Assembly: GCA_030272155.1 (NCBI GenBank)
Contig: CP126193.1
Span: 5,394,001-5,458,000 of the forward strand
Direction: 5' to 3'
DNA from: Tetradesmus obliquus
Taxonomy: Eukaryota; Chlorophyta; Chlorophyceae; Sphaeropleales; Scenedesmaceae
Length of the DNA stretch: 64,000 nucleotides
In this document: piece by piece, positions 23,628-45,682 of the stretch
Layout of the letters: each line of letters opens with the position of its first letter
Position numbering within the stretch: position 1 is the first letter of the stretch
Notes under the pieces: generated by a model
What the model saw: only the letters and a program-made list of their open reading frames with translations
The model's database searches: none
Told to the model about the DNA's origin: nothing
Made by a program: the position numbers and the translations under genes

Positions 23628-24777
23628 GGCGTGCTGATCTGAACGAGAGGAAGGAAGCGTAAAACAGGAAGCAGGGCGATGATGTGGAACAAGGCTGCAA
23701 CTTCACAAACAAATGTGTCGCTTGTTTGGTGTTCGTATGCGCACGGACAAGCAAGCCATGCCTGGGTGGCTAGTGCTTTGAGCATGCCCTGCTGGGTCAC
23801 TCCACTGGGAACATCTGTTGTCATGTCACTCCTGGCATGACAGGGCTGTCTGGGCTAGCGACCCCGCGTACCATCTACAGCTGATAATCCAGCACCTGAA
23901 GCTGAGCATCCTGGCAAGGTCTGCTGGTCAGCTGCTATGTGCCAGCGACAATGACAGACACTTGCTTTATCTTGCCTGCCAGGCCCCAACATCCAACCTC
24001 GAGCGCTGCTTCTCAGCGCGCTGGCTAATTATCACTAAAAAGAGCTTGGTTAAGGCCTGCTGCTCAATTTAGATCTAATGTATGCGGATTTTTCAACGAA
24101 AACCCAGTGAGTGGGTGTGGCTGGTTGCCAACAACTTGAATGACGCCTGGCCAGACGCAGCTCTTTGTTCGTTGGCTGACACCGCAACGTCAGTACTGGG
24201 CGTTTTCGAAAACACTCAACTACATAATTAAACAACACATACTGACTCACATACACCACTCGGGCTGTCAGCACCAGCTCCAATAGATGCACCTGTGCTG
24301 CCAGCAGGCCTGAAGGCCTGCAGGTACAGCCTGTCTCTCAGGTCTTCCAACTTTTGTCTGGCAATCCGCAAGCAGCACAGTACCCTCCAGATGTGTTTGA
24401 ATTGTACGTATCCAAACTTTCACCGTGCAAACTGAGCCCATAACTGCCTCCACTGTGGACTTTGACGTGGCTGTAGCGCCCACCTCAGCCCGCCACAAAA
24501 CTGACGGATGACATCGTTCGATCACGCGATACACATGCAGCGCAGCTAAGGACGTTCACAAGTTCTTTTCTTTAGCAGAGCCAAGTGTACATTACCGTGT
24601 GTGTCACCAACCTGCACAGATAGAGTTGCACACATCGCGTGGGCACTGCTACACTCTGAACTACGACAGCATTTGTTTGCTCTAAACGCTCTTTATTGCA
24701 ACTGCAACTTTACAACTGTGAATATGGTGTGGTAGCCTCAGCTGGCTTTGCAGAGGCAGCTTAGAACTTACTTGTCG
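23628..24777. other. Divergent intergenic region with a transposase remnant
   Basis: About 1.15 kb between the 180-aa gene (minus) and the ABCC gene (plus), so it must contain both promoters. It is AT-richer than its surroundings. The left part carries a hAT-like fragment. No other gene seen. Confidence 0.5.
23818..24072 (+). mobile_element. hAT-like DNA transposon remnant (C-terminal dimerisation motif)
   Basis: The translated stretch has CQAPTSNLERCFSARWLIIT followed by KK. This follows the hAT C-terminal pattern P-x-S-x(2-3)-E-R-x-F-S-x(5)-I-x-x-K. Only about 80 residues are readable, with no catalytic DDE part, so this is a small fragment. No terminal inverted repeats or target duplications were identified. 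A chance match over a short motif is possible. Confidence 0.38.
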
Positions 24778-36018
<11,241 letters not shown>

Positions 36019-36051
36019 GTGCTGGCCAGCACTGCGGGACTAGTCGCTGCC

Positions 36052-36201
36052 ACGCCCTGCAGGGCATGGCCCTTGCAGCAGCAGTCACGCGGCGGCTGTC
36101 AGCAGATGCAGCAGGTGCTGCTGAGGAGGAGCAGCAACAGCTGGCAGCAGCGTGGAGCGGCGTCGCCTGGGCCTGGCAGGGTGTCGCATGACAGGGTGTG
36201 A
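36052..36201 (+). repeat. Duplicate of the ABCC last-exon end, including an alternative stop
   Basis: About 150 bp repeats the final exon at about 35860-36018, ending in GTGTGA instead of GCTTGA. It lies directly after the stop, so it is in the 3' UTR or forms an alternative terminal exon coding for a similar tail. Confidence 0.9.
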
Positions 36202-37611
36202 TTGAAGGTGCTTCTGCAGCTTGGCAGGTAGTCGCTGGATTGAGGCTGGATGGCTCAGCGTGTGATATGCAGCGGTGATAGTAATTGAACTCTGATTGTG
36301 CTGGTAGTAGCAATCATAGAGGGCTGTATCAGCTGTTACGGGACGTATATGCTGCGCTAGTAATGAAATCCAGGCCAGAGTGATGGCAGGCACCGAGGCT
36401 CTTTGGAGTTGATCCTGTAGCAGCTGCCTGTGTGTTTTGAGGGTCACCCAGCATGCATGGTCAGCTGGGGTGGGTCTGGCTTTCTCCAGTGCTGCTTTTG
36501 TTGATGTGCTTGCTCTGGCAAGCGCTGTGTGGCGAGGCACCATTAGTAGTAGGTGGGATCTACAGCCTGCTGTGACATGCAAGGCAACCACATCACTGCC
36601 AGCTTACACTCCTAATACCCGCCAGCGCGCAATGCACGTTGTTTTTGAGTCAGCGATTCCGCTGATGACGCTGGACCCTTGATACTGCAAACTGGTTGGA
36701 GATGAACACATTGACCTTCTCTAGTTGTTTCATGTCATTCATGCTGTGTTCTTGGTGTGGTTGACTGCGCAGGCTGGGCTGGCTTGTCAAGGTGCAACTG
36801 GCTGCGGTCATGCTGTGCTGGTCAACTGTTGGTGCTCCTGCAGCTGCGGCATCGATCGCTGTACAGCATGAGTGGAATGCCTGAGCAGCTGCCTTCTGTG
36901 CAACGTGCAGCAGTCAATACTGCCGTTGCAACTGTAGTTAACCCTGGCAGCAAAGGCTTTTTGCATCAATGCTTGCTTTGCGCTGGCATGTCGTGTGTTT
37001 CTCAAGCCAGAAGGTTGTTGCCAACGCCGAAGGAGGCGGTGTGATCTTGTTCATGTCGTGACAGGCAAAGTCAGGGCTGGGTGCTGAGTCCAGGTGTGCT
37101 CGTATACATGTTGGCATCTGATGAGTTGTGGGACTGCGGCGGGCATGTGACAGTTCACGCAGCAGTGCTTGTTGCAGTTGTACAACTTAATACATGTATT
37201 GGCGACAGTTGAGCTTGGCTTTGTGCACCCTCACAGTGCCTAAATGATTGCCCCAAGTAGTTGCTGGTGTGTGTTGTGTGTATGGAAAGTGAGTGAAGTT
37301 ACTGCAATGACTTCTACTTGGCTGAGTGCACGCATTTCAAGTGACAAGGCTTGCCAGCGCCTGTGGTGAACACACCTTTTTAGCGGCGCTGCATGTGACA
37401 CGTTATATCATATACACATGATGTGCTTTGCAAGAACAGGGACCGCTGCTCAATCATGTGTACTAATGCGTGCTTCCCGAGCGCTTGGTAACAATGTGCA
37501 GGCTAATACCTTGGGGCACAACTTGACTTCTAGGAATGGTTGCAGCATGTCAGGGATAACCACAGCAAGTTAACGGTCGCGGCAGTAACTACCTGAGTGT
37601 GGCTGCTGGGA
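36202..37611. other. Intergenic, no gene recognised
   Basis: About 1.4 kb after the ABCC gene. Mixed sequence with no family match on either strand. It should include the ABCC 3' UTR. Confidence 0.5.
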
Positions 37612-37960
37612 CACTTTTGCAGTGCCACGCACTATACTGGTGAAGCTGATTGCAGCCGTTTGCAGCGCCACATGGTCACCATGCAGTGCAGCCTACCGTG
37701 GTCAGTTTGAATGCAGAGACATGTACAGCCATCCACCACCCCTCAGCTAGTGGAACCAGCCAAATAAAAGCAAGAAAGCGTTGTTGCTCAAGCACTTTTG
37801 CAGTGCCACGCCACTGTAATTGTGAAGCTGGTTGCAGCACGCTTGCAGTGCCACATGGTGCACCCTACCGTGGTTATTTTGATTGCAGATACATGTACAG
37901 CCATCCACCACCTGTTTGCTTGGTGGAACAGCCCTATGGTGAGCAAACAGAAGACCAACA
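37612..37960. repeat. Approximately 181-bp tandem duplication
   Basis: Copies start at 37612 and 37793. Both have CACTTTTGCAGTGCCACGC, a CCTACCGTGGT block and ACATGTACAGCCATCCACCA, with substitutions and small indels. The unit length is close to the satellite monomer farther right, but the sequence is different. Confidence 0.85.
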
Positions 37961-38325
37961 AAAGCCACCCTGACAAAGAACTGATTCGGAGCAGATCTGC
38001 TGAGGTGGTTTTATAACGACCTGACTCCATGGCCAATCTCTCCCCCGGCGCCTCAAGGTACTATCTAATTGGTATTCAGAAGCCACGCCCAGCGTCCCGT
38101 CGGGAGAGCCGCCGTCGAGCCGCACACCATAGTGTTGTAATGCAATATGCAGCAGCCTGTCCGCTGACAGTGAGCCAGATGCCCACCTGAGAGGTGAAAA
38201 CAATCAACGCATGATGCAGCTCCAGGTTGCTGCAGATGCCTGCAACCAAAAGCAGCCCTGCTGCAGGGCCGCCCAGCCACCATCAGGTGCAGCAGGCTCA
38301 CCGCTCAATACAAGGCTGCACCAGC
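37961..38325 (-). other. Downstream of the Ala-rich gene; possible extra exon
   Basis: A minus-strand frame between about 38188 and 37940 stays open and reads plausibly (WASGSLSADRLLHIALQHYG), preceded by a CTCTCAG acceptor. It could be an alternative 3' exon of the neighbouring gene. Nothing homologous is recognised. Confidence 0.25.
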
Positions 38326-41300
38326 TCAGATAAGCTTGCGTAGCAGCAGCTTGATACACATGTGCCCAGGTCTGCAGCCGTTGTAGGCGTCGCCCCAGCG
38401 CCAGTCGCTGCTGTCGTCATCCTCTGGGCTGCCCTCGCTGCTCTCCTCAGAAGCCGCGCTGCTCACCTCCTGAGAAGCAGAGCTGCACTCAGGGCCCTGC
38501 TTGCTGGGCTCTGCACCAGCAGATGTGGCGTCGCTGCTGGGCTCGCTGCTCTCGCTGCTGCACGCACCATAATCAGAGGTGACATGTGAGCCGCCGCTGA
38601 AGGCCCCTGCATCACCTGAGCTGGTATGCTCCACCTCGCTGCTGCCCTCGGACACCTCGCTGCTGGCCTCAGAAGCAGCCTCACTGCTCAGCTCCTGGTA
38701 GGTGGCACGCATCCTGGCGTCAATCATGGCCTGATCGTCCACCAGCCCAAGGGCCACGATAGACCAGCCGGCATGCTGCCTCAGGTCTGTGTCCATCTCC
38801 TTGCTGCCCAGCCTGCAGGCGGGCGAAGAGTACACAGAGCACAGAAGTCATTGAACTTTCAACACAGGCAGGCATCTGGACAGATACTTGAGAGCTTGCA
38901 ACATGTGCGGCGACAACTGACAGCTGCGGGCCAAACAGTTGAATTCAGCAATCTCACGCAACTGGTGACAATCTCTACCTAGCACCTTCTGAGCAGCCAC
39001 GAGTGCTAGACGCAGCTGGACTGTGGATAACATGCAGCCACCTGGCAAGCTTGCTGTAGCATACGGCTCCTATATGTCAACTGCTGGCAGACCCAGCACA
39101 CCAGTGACAGACGCTCAAACTGGCCACTCACAAGATCCCGAAGCCACTGCGAGTAGTGGTGGGGACATCTGCTAGCAGCTCAGGCGATGCACCTAGCTCA
39201 GGCGCGGCCTCCAGCGCAAGCCACTGCGGCTCTGTTGGAGCGTACACAGGCATGCTGCGCGCATCCACCAGCGGCGCGTGCGTGATACCACCTGTTTCGC
39301 AGGTCATGTGACCAAAGGTGGAGTTGTCCTTACCGATGAGCACTGTCATCGGCCGCGCGCTCAGCGTGCACCCCCGCCGCCACGCCAAGCCCGCCTGCAG
39401 GTCATCTGCGAACAGCCAGAATGGCAATTCCACCATGATGATGCCCTTGCCCCCGGGTCGCCCGATGTATATTGGCGGCAAGAGCCCGACAAAGCCCTTT
39501 GGCGCGTACCAGCTGCAGCCATAAAGCCTAGGCATTGTCAGCTGCCTGAAGCTGATGTGCTTGGCAGCAGCAACAGCAGCTGCCGCCTCGGCAGCCATGA
39601 GCATCACTGCTGTTGCTCCACCCTCCAGTGCATGCAGCGGCAACTGCACGAAGTTGTCGCCGTACCGCAGCACAGGAGGTGCTTCCAGGAATGAAACACG
39701 CAGTATTGCCTTGATGACTGCAAGTGCCTCAGCTGCTGCTGCTGCTGATTCTACAGCGCCATTGCCTGCTGCCTCTGCAAGTGCCTGCAGATAGGCAGCT
39801 GCTGTGTCATCACCCGCTGCTGCATCCTCCCAATCCCTGACTGCAGCTGCAACTTGTTGTTCCAGCTGCGCCTCCAGCTCTGGCAGCACAACAGCAGCTG
39901 TTGGCAGCAGCTCTGCAAGCAACTTTGACAGCGCATCAGAAACTGCTAGCCGTGCTGCTGCAGGTGCTGCTGCCACGGCATCAAAGAAGGCAGCTGCTGC
40001 TTTGGTGGCAGCTCCATCGCTGGCCTGGCTGCAGGTGGCTGGCTCAGCAGCAGCATTGTGCTGCTGCATGCTGCTAGGTGCCTGCTTGCTGGGGCTGAAC
40101 TGGCTGTGTACGGTGATGCGTGCCAATGCGGTCGCCACACCAGCCATGTAGGAGTCATGCTGCTGCTGCTGGCTTGCAGCCTTAGCTGCGTCACCATCTG
40201 CTGCTGCTGCTGATGCGGAGCTGCCAGCAAGCTTGCTGCCTTCTGTGTCACTTTCAGCAACAGTCCCGACCCACTTCCCTGCTGCTGCTGCCTTGATTGC
40301 GGTTGCCTCCGCTGCGGCTTCTGCGGCTGCTGCCTCTGCAGGTGTGGGGTCCACGTTGAGGACAATCCACCAGTCCTTTGACCAGTCCCCGAGCTCTCCC
40401 CGGGCCCTGAGCTCACGCAGCGTCCTAGCTGCGAGCCAGAAAACGCCGTTGCGCTGGCCGATCAGCTCCATGCCGTACACCATCCGCTGCAGCAGGGCAA
40501 CAACACATAGCACGTTAGTGAATGCTTAAATGTGTTGAGGGCAGCAACTACTGCGGGCACTGTGGCAAACAGCTGGCTGCTCCCCTATTGCAACCGTGCT
40601 GTGCCGTGTGCTAGCGTGACGCTGTGCACACTGCGCTCCCATTAAAAACTGCTTGGTGATGTCCACCTTGGCATAAGCCATCATGGCCCGCGGCTGGCTT
40701 TGATCAATCAGCTACCTTCTGCTGAACAAATAATAGCTGCATATGCTGCTCATGGTGCAACCAGCCACTGCCCACCCACCTCAAAGCCTTCTTCTGTCTT
40801 GTAGTCTTCTGGCAGCGTCATCCAGTGGACTTCATCAGGGTCCAGCTTGCTGCTGTCAGGCGCAGTCCCTGGCTTGTCGCGCCGGGTCTTGGCCCTGATC
40901 ACCACGTTGCCCACAGACACGTGGCCAGCAACCCGATCCAGCTTCAGATCAAAGTCTTGGCTTTTGCGCAGCTCAAAGAAGTCGTTCCTAGCCGTGCCCG
41001 GCCTCGTGTGGACGGGCGCAGTCTGAGGGCCTGCAGGAGAGCAAACGAAAAGCAGCATTCATAGCATGCATGACTTGTCCACCAGCAACAACAAGCGCAC
41101 ACGCTGACGCCTCTGCTTGTGGCTTTTCTGTGCTGGTGTACAAATAGTGTTTGACGGTCATGCTTTCCAAGAGCCCAAAGTTTACTGCAGCCAGGATGGT
41201 GCCATCACCAAGCATGCGCTGCTGCAGTGACGTACGCAGCTGGTGCGTGTGGTCCTCCACATTAACACCACTCCAGACGCTGTTGTTCTCTGAACTAGCA

Positions 41301-41520
41301 ACATAACCATCTGAAAGAGCACCATCTGCACCACCGCCATAGCTGCACAGCAGCATGCATGCAAGTGGGTCCCTGATTGCAAAGCCAAACCGCACATGCA
41401 ACACCCACCTGCAACAGCCTTGGTGCCAGACCACAGTGTAGCAATGCATTCCCTCAGGCCCCCAATGAAGGAGGCGGCGGCCTTTGTCAATGGTGCACGA
41501 TCGTAGCGATTGATGCTCAT
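38326..41520 (-). CDS. Unrecognised 734-aa Ala-rich protein with acidic Ser-rich tail
   Basis: I do not recognise a family. Exons (minus): 41520-41409, 41030-40780, 40486-39132, 38812-38326; phases agree, giving 734 aa. Residues 1-170 are of normal complexity (MSINRYDRAPLTKAAASFIG, NDFFELRKSQDFDLKLDRV, MELIGQRNGVFWLAARTLRE). A long Ala/Gln/Glu-rich middle (residues ~190-400) follows, then a conserved-looking block with LYGCSWYAPKGFVGLLPPIY and IGRPGGKGIIMVELPFWLFA, then a Ser/Glu-rich acidic tail with repeated SSE-type words. There is no signal peptide or clear membrane span. The Trp- and Gly-rich block at ~450-560 looks like a folded domain. The ATG at 41520 lies 3 nt after an acceptor-like CAG, so a 5' UTR intron or an upstream exon is possible. 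It may be a lineage-restricted green-algal gene. Confidence 0.7.
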
Positions 41521-42189
41521 TCCCTGCATTCAGCAGTGGAGGTAGTGGCAGCGGCAGCAGCAAAGCAACTACACTCATACACAGAACAGACAGTTTGGGC
41601 AAATACACAATCAAGACGCTATCTGGTTACTTTGACCAATCATTGAGCTTGTTGGACAGGGTTGGGAGGACAGCAACCAACTTCGCAGCACATGGGACTA
41701 GTCTGCACCCAGCTGAGCACATGGCTGACACAGAGCAGGGCAGGTGAAGCAAAATTTGCAGCAGTGGCACGGTGTATGTTTCACTACACACGCCACACCA
41801 ATGCAAGCAATAGCATGATGCCTACTGACCTGTGCACTGATGTGCATGGCACGACCATTGCTGCAGAACTCTGATGCGCGGGGTCCGGCAGAGTGTGACC
41901 CGCTGCGCTGCCCGGGTGAAACGACCTGCAACACAATGGCAGCCAGCGGGTGTGCTGCATCAGTTTACGGCGAGTCACCATGGCAGAAGCAGACGATCTG
42001 CGCCTGCGGAGCTACTCCTTACAAGTAGCAGTAATATGGATTATCCAGCGTCATGTGCCAAAGAGATATGAGCACACATTTTCTTGCACCTGCATCCAAG
42101 ATCAGAGCAGTAGTGCCAAAGCAGATTTTAGCAGGGAAGGGACCATGAGGGACAGACTAGGTTAGCCTGCCGGGAATAAACAGCCCTGC
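41521..42189. other. Upstream region of the Ala-rich gene, no gene recognised
   Basis: About 670 bp. It probably carries the promoter or leader of the minus-strand gene. A short plus-strand frame starts at 41980 but has no family match. Confidence 0.45.
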
Positions 42190-42990
42190 TCCCTCCTGCA
42201 GTGAGCCCTTGCAGGAAAGCTGCAGCAGCATGGCTGTCATGGCGAGAGGGAAGATGCCAGGCGGGTGACCTTGGTGCCAGGGCGCCACCTGCACGAACAC
42301 AACCAGCAGCAGCACTTTGTCTGCTTGCAGGAATCCTTGCAGGTGAGATGCAGCAGCATGGCTGTCATGGCGAGAGGAAAGATGCCAGGCGGGTGACCTT
42401 GGTGCCAGGGCGCCACCTGCACGAACACAACCAGCAGCAGCACTTTGTCTGCTTGCAGGATTTCTTGCAGGTGAGATGTAGCAGCATGGCTGTCGTGGCG
42501 AGAGGGAAGATGCCAGGCGGGTGACCTTGGTGCCAGGGCGCCACCTGCATCAACACAACCAGCAGCAGCACTTTGTCTGCTTGCAGGAATCCTTGCAGGT
42601 GAGATGCAGCAGCATGGCTGTCGTGGCGACAGGGAAGATGCCAGGCGGGTGACCTTGGTGCCAGGGCGCCACCTGCACGAACACAACCAGCAGCAGCACT
42701 TTGTCTGCTTGCAGGATTTCTTGCAGGTGAGATGTAGCAGCATGGCTGTCGTGGCGAGAGGGAAGATGCCAGGCGGGTGACCTTGGTGCCAGGGCGCCAC
42801 CTGCATAAACACAACCAGCAGCAGCACTTTGTCTGCTTGCAGGAATCCTTGCAGGTGAGATGCAGCAGCATGGCTGTCATGGCGAGAGGGAACATGCCAG
42901 GCGGGTGACCTTGGTGCCAGGGCGCCACCTGCACGAACACAACCAGCAGCAGCTATGCCAGCGCTGCTGGCATGGTATGTTGCTTGCAGG
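42190..42990. repeat. 128-bp tandem repeat, 6 units, intron-like, alternating as 256-bp dimers
   Basis: GCGGGTGACC recurs at 42261, 42389, 42517, 42645, 42773 and 42901, exactly every 128 bp. On the plus strand each internal unit is a 116-bp GTGAGATG...CTGCTTGCAG segment, flanked by a 12-nt spacer that alternates between GAATCCTTGCAG (42331, 42587, 42843) and GATTTCTTGCAG (42459, 42715). The array ends at another GCTTGCAG acceptor (42989), preceded by a hairpin ATGCCAGC-GCT-GCTGGCAT at 42955-42973. The minus strand also has an AG|GT junction in each unit (GTGCAG|GTGGCG). Confidence 0.95.
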
Positions 42991-44534
42991 AGACGACCCA
43001 CACTGCATGCGCTGCTGTTAAGGCACGAACAGCTACATACCTGTTGTGCACGTTGTCGAATGGCTTCGAGTATTTGCAAGCTGTTGTTTCATGCAAGCCT
43101 GTTCAAGTGAGCACCTACACACAGGCTGCTGCCAGTCCCTTACTGTTTGACAGCAGGATGACTCATGGCTGACTATCCAACCACCCAAGTAGACCCAGCC
43201 GCATCTCACCCTGCTGGCCATGACGCTTCTGTGCTGTGGCGACCTTCTCCTGTCATTGCAGACGGCCACTTTCTGGAATGGACTGTGCATGCGTGCCGCG
43301 CTGACCTTCACAAGACAGTGGGTGCACCTGTGGGGCACAGCAGTTGACAATCAAAAGTTAGCAAGCTGTGTGTGCCATCCGCAGCAGACAATAGATGCAG
43401 CTGAAAGACAGCAGTGTTGATTTTCAAATAGCTGCCAGACCTGCCTGCTAAGCCTATGTTCTGCGCTGCACGAACTACAGCTTAGCTCTACATGCAGTGA
43501 ACCGCAGGCAACACTGTGCTGCTTGCAGCTGGGTCGACCAGCTGCTTAGTTTACACTCGAGCGTATAGTACTTGATAGGTTCGAAAACATTCTGGCAGAC
43601 CCACACGACCATGCACAGCACCCTGTTCCAAAACTCGTGAGATGGGACAGCTGCTGCTGAGGTGCTCACCTGCACTGGTGGCTGTGATGCCAGCTAGCCT
43701 AGGCTGGAAGGTGTCTATGCTGTGTCGGTATAGTTGTAAGGCGCGAAACTTCTGATGTGAACTGCTTGCCGTGAAGAGCTCTAGAGCTCTTACTAAGATC
43801 TTAGTCTGTTGAGGAACCGAACGCGGGGTGGTTTGCGCTGACACTTCACCTCTCCTAGCCACGCTGCTAAAGACACATTTATGGTAAAGGCGGCGCCATA
43901 ATAAACAATTGCACCTGCTTCTCAAGTCAGTTGGATTCATAACAGTGATGTTAGCAACCTTGGAACCCAACAGCACTTCTGCATCAGTTCGTATCAACTC
44001 CGTCAATCTTGAACGTTAACAACTTTTTGAAAGCTTTCGTGAGGTACGTAACTCCGGGCTGGCGGACGACAACGGGCTGCTGCTGTCTCTGTGACTCGAG
44101 CCACTTCGACAGCTCCCGCGGATCAGCTGAGTGCAGTGGTGCTGCCTTGCATACTGGCCGTGTGCACAGATGACTGAATTGTTTATTTCCTTGCGAGTGG
44201 CATGCTCAGCAGTGCAAGGGCAAAATTAATTGGCCTGTGCTACTTCAGCAAAAGTGAAGTACTGCACGCGTACTAGTACAAGCCAGGCTGTGGAGCAAAG
44301 CCAGCCAGCGGAGCATGAGTGCTAAATCTGTTGACAAATCAAGCCCCGTTTCAAAAGGTATAGCAGCAAGTGTCACTCCCTTCAAAACAATACTTTGATT
44401 CAGTTAGATGAATTTGACAACATGCTATTGGTTGGTGTTTCTGAGATAGTTTGCACTTGATTCTTTTGTCCATTTTGCCCTTGAATTGCACTTCAAAGCT
44501 AAGCTGTTTTTGTGAATGGGTGCTACTGAGCACT
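42991..44534. other. Non-coding region between the 128-bp array and the eIF3a-like exons
   Basis: About 1.5 kb without a recognised gene. It contains two back-to-back perfect palindromes at 43774-43805 and an AT-richer part (44180-44520). Confidence 0.45.
43774..43805. repeat. Two adjacent perfect palindromes (18 bp and 14 bp)
   Basis: AAGAGCTCTAGAGCTCTT (43774-43791) is immediately followed by ACTAAGATCTTAGT (43792-43805). Each is an exact inverted repeat without spacer. Confidence 0.9.
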
Positions 44535-44730
44535 GCAGTGCAGGTCTGTCATGGCCGCCGCCTTGGCCATGCGCTTGGCCAGCAGCGAGAGGTGGCTGCG
44601 CACCTTGTCGCTCTCCAGCTGCTGGCTGCCAAAGTGCAGCGTGCCGTTGCGGTGGTCCACGCGCATCTGCGGCAGTACAGAAGGGGAGGCAGGCATAGAA
44701 GTAAGGCGAGAGTCAAGCTGCGTAAGCAAA

Positions 44731-44920
44731 CAGCTGCTGGCTGCCAAAGTGCAGCGTGCCGTTGCGGTGGTCCACGCGCATCTGCATGTTGCGAGAAAGG
44801 GACACAGGCAGGGCAGTCTTGATGCAGCAAGGCAGGCATGAGGTAGTTAGGCAGTCAATGTTGGCGACCACATGATGCGTACTGCAGCGTGCCGATGCAG
44901 GCTCTATGGGCATCTGCAGC
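44731..44920 (-). repeat. Two copies of the 5' edge of the eIF3a-like second exon
   Basis: The exon start (real copy 44611-44675) recurs almost unchanged at 44731-44786 and in decayed form at 44882-44920. Shared word: TGGCTGCCAAAGTGCAGCG. The first copy keeps coding sense but has lost the original acceptor context. Confidence 0.9.
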
Positions 44921-44968
44921 AGCGGTGATGAAAGTTGTGAAACAAGGCAGGCAGGGCAGGTGATCACA

Positions 44969-44994
44969 TTTTCATCCTTCATGAAGGATGAAAA
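44969..44994. repeat. Perfect 26-bp palindrome
   Basis: TTTTCATCCTTCA followed directly by its exact reverse complement, in the intron between the two eIF3a-like exons. Confidence 0.95.
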
Positions 44995-45645
44995 GGTTGT
45001 ATTGCAAACAAGTAAGCAACAGGCTGGAAACCCAGCGCCTGCTGCAGTGCCCCCAACACGTTGCCTTCAACCCATAGCCACACACAGCGCTATGTGCAGG
45101 CGCCCTTTTGCCTACAGGCACTGCCACAAATTGCTCGCAGCTCTTTCAACCAGTAAACAGCGCTGCCGCGGTGCACAACTTTGCTTGCCCTCACATGCAC
45201 GCACTCGTACTTGATGGGTCAAGTTGCTGCTAGCACTCATGTCATGTTCCCAATTCACCCAGCAAAACAGCGCTGTGCAGCGATGCTGTGTCACCGTTTA
45301 CCTGCACATAGTTATACTTGACTGCTTTCAACAATTCCAACAACCACCACCGCCTCAACATCCTACACTGCCATAACGCGCACCTCCAGGCTCGCCAGCA
45401 GCGGGTCCAGCTTCTTGCACAGCTCCAGCGGATTGAACTCGCTGGTCAGCAGCTCGTAGGCGGACCGCACCTCAGGCGGCACGAGCGCCAGCAGGTTCAT
45501 GCTGTTGATGCTGCTCACCAGCGCGCTGCGCGTCAGGATGGAGCGGACGTCCACGCGCTTGTCCTGCAAGGCGGCGGCAGCACGGTATAGTGATGATGAT
45601 GATCGTACGCAGGGCAGTAGTGCGACAGCTGACGATAAAGTGACT

Positions 45646-45682
45646 GTCCGCGCCCTTGTCCAGAAAGGCGGTAGAAGCAAGG
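45646..45682 (-). repeat. Copy of the 5' edge of the eIF3a-like first exon, at the satellite border
   Basis: 37 bp align with the acceptor and exon start at 45549-45585, offset 97 bp, with 29 of 37 positions identical (by eye). The copy runs directly into the first satellite-like monomer. Confidence 0.7.

Larger units (their letters stand above)
44535..45563 (-). pseudogene. eIF3a-like exons (PCI region), discontinuous; partial or rearranged copy
   Basis: Two minus-strand exons match translation initiation factor 3 subunit A. The first, 45563-45384 (60 aa, exact phase), reads DKRVDVRSILTRSALVSS then FNPLELCKKLDPLLASLE. The second starts at 44666 and reads MRVDHRNGTLHFGSQQLE then SHLSLLAKRMAKAAAMT, the end of the PCI/winged-helix part. 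In eIF3a these blocks are separated by roughly 60-90 residues (the LRLLQQ-type helices); I could not find that segment in 44,670-45,380. The downstream Arg/Lys-rich helical region is also not found. Upstream, the satellite array runs to the window edge, so N-terminal exons, if present, lie beyond an 18-kb intron. It is either a broken copy or a gene with unusual missing exons. Confidence 0.6.

Noticed and set aside
42237-43079. A 280-codon minus-strand frame through the 128-bp repeats
   Set aside because: 128 is not a multiple of 3; the frame is open only because the unit lacks stops in all three phases. Cys/Trp-rich text with no family resemblance.
43551-44006. Minus-strand frame starting LTELIRTDAEVLLG
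   Set aside because: It begins at a non-ATG codon, lacks convincing splice partners and matches no family I know.
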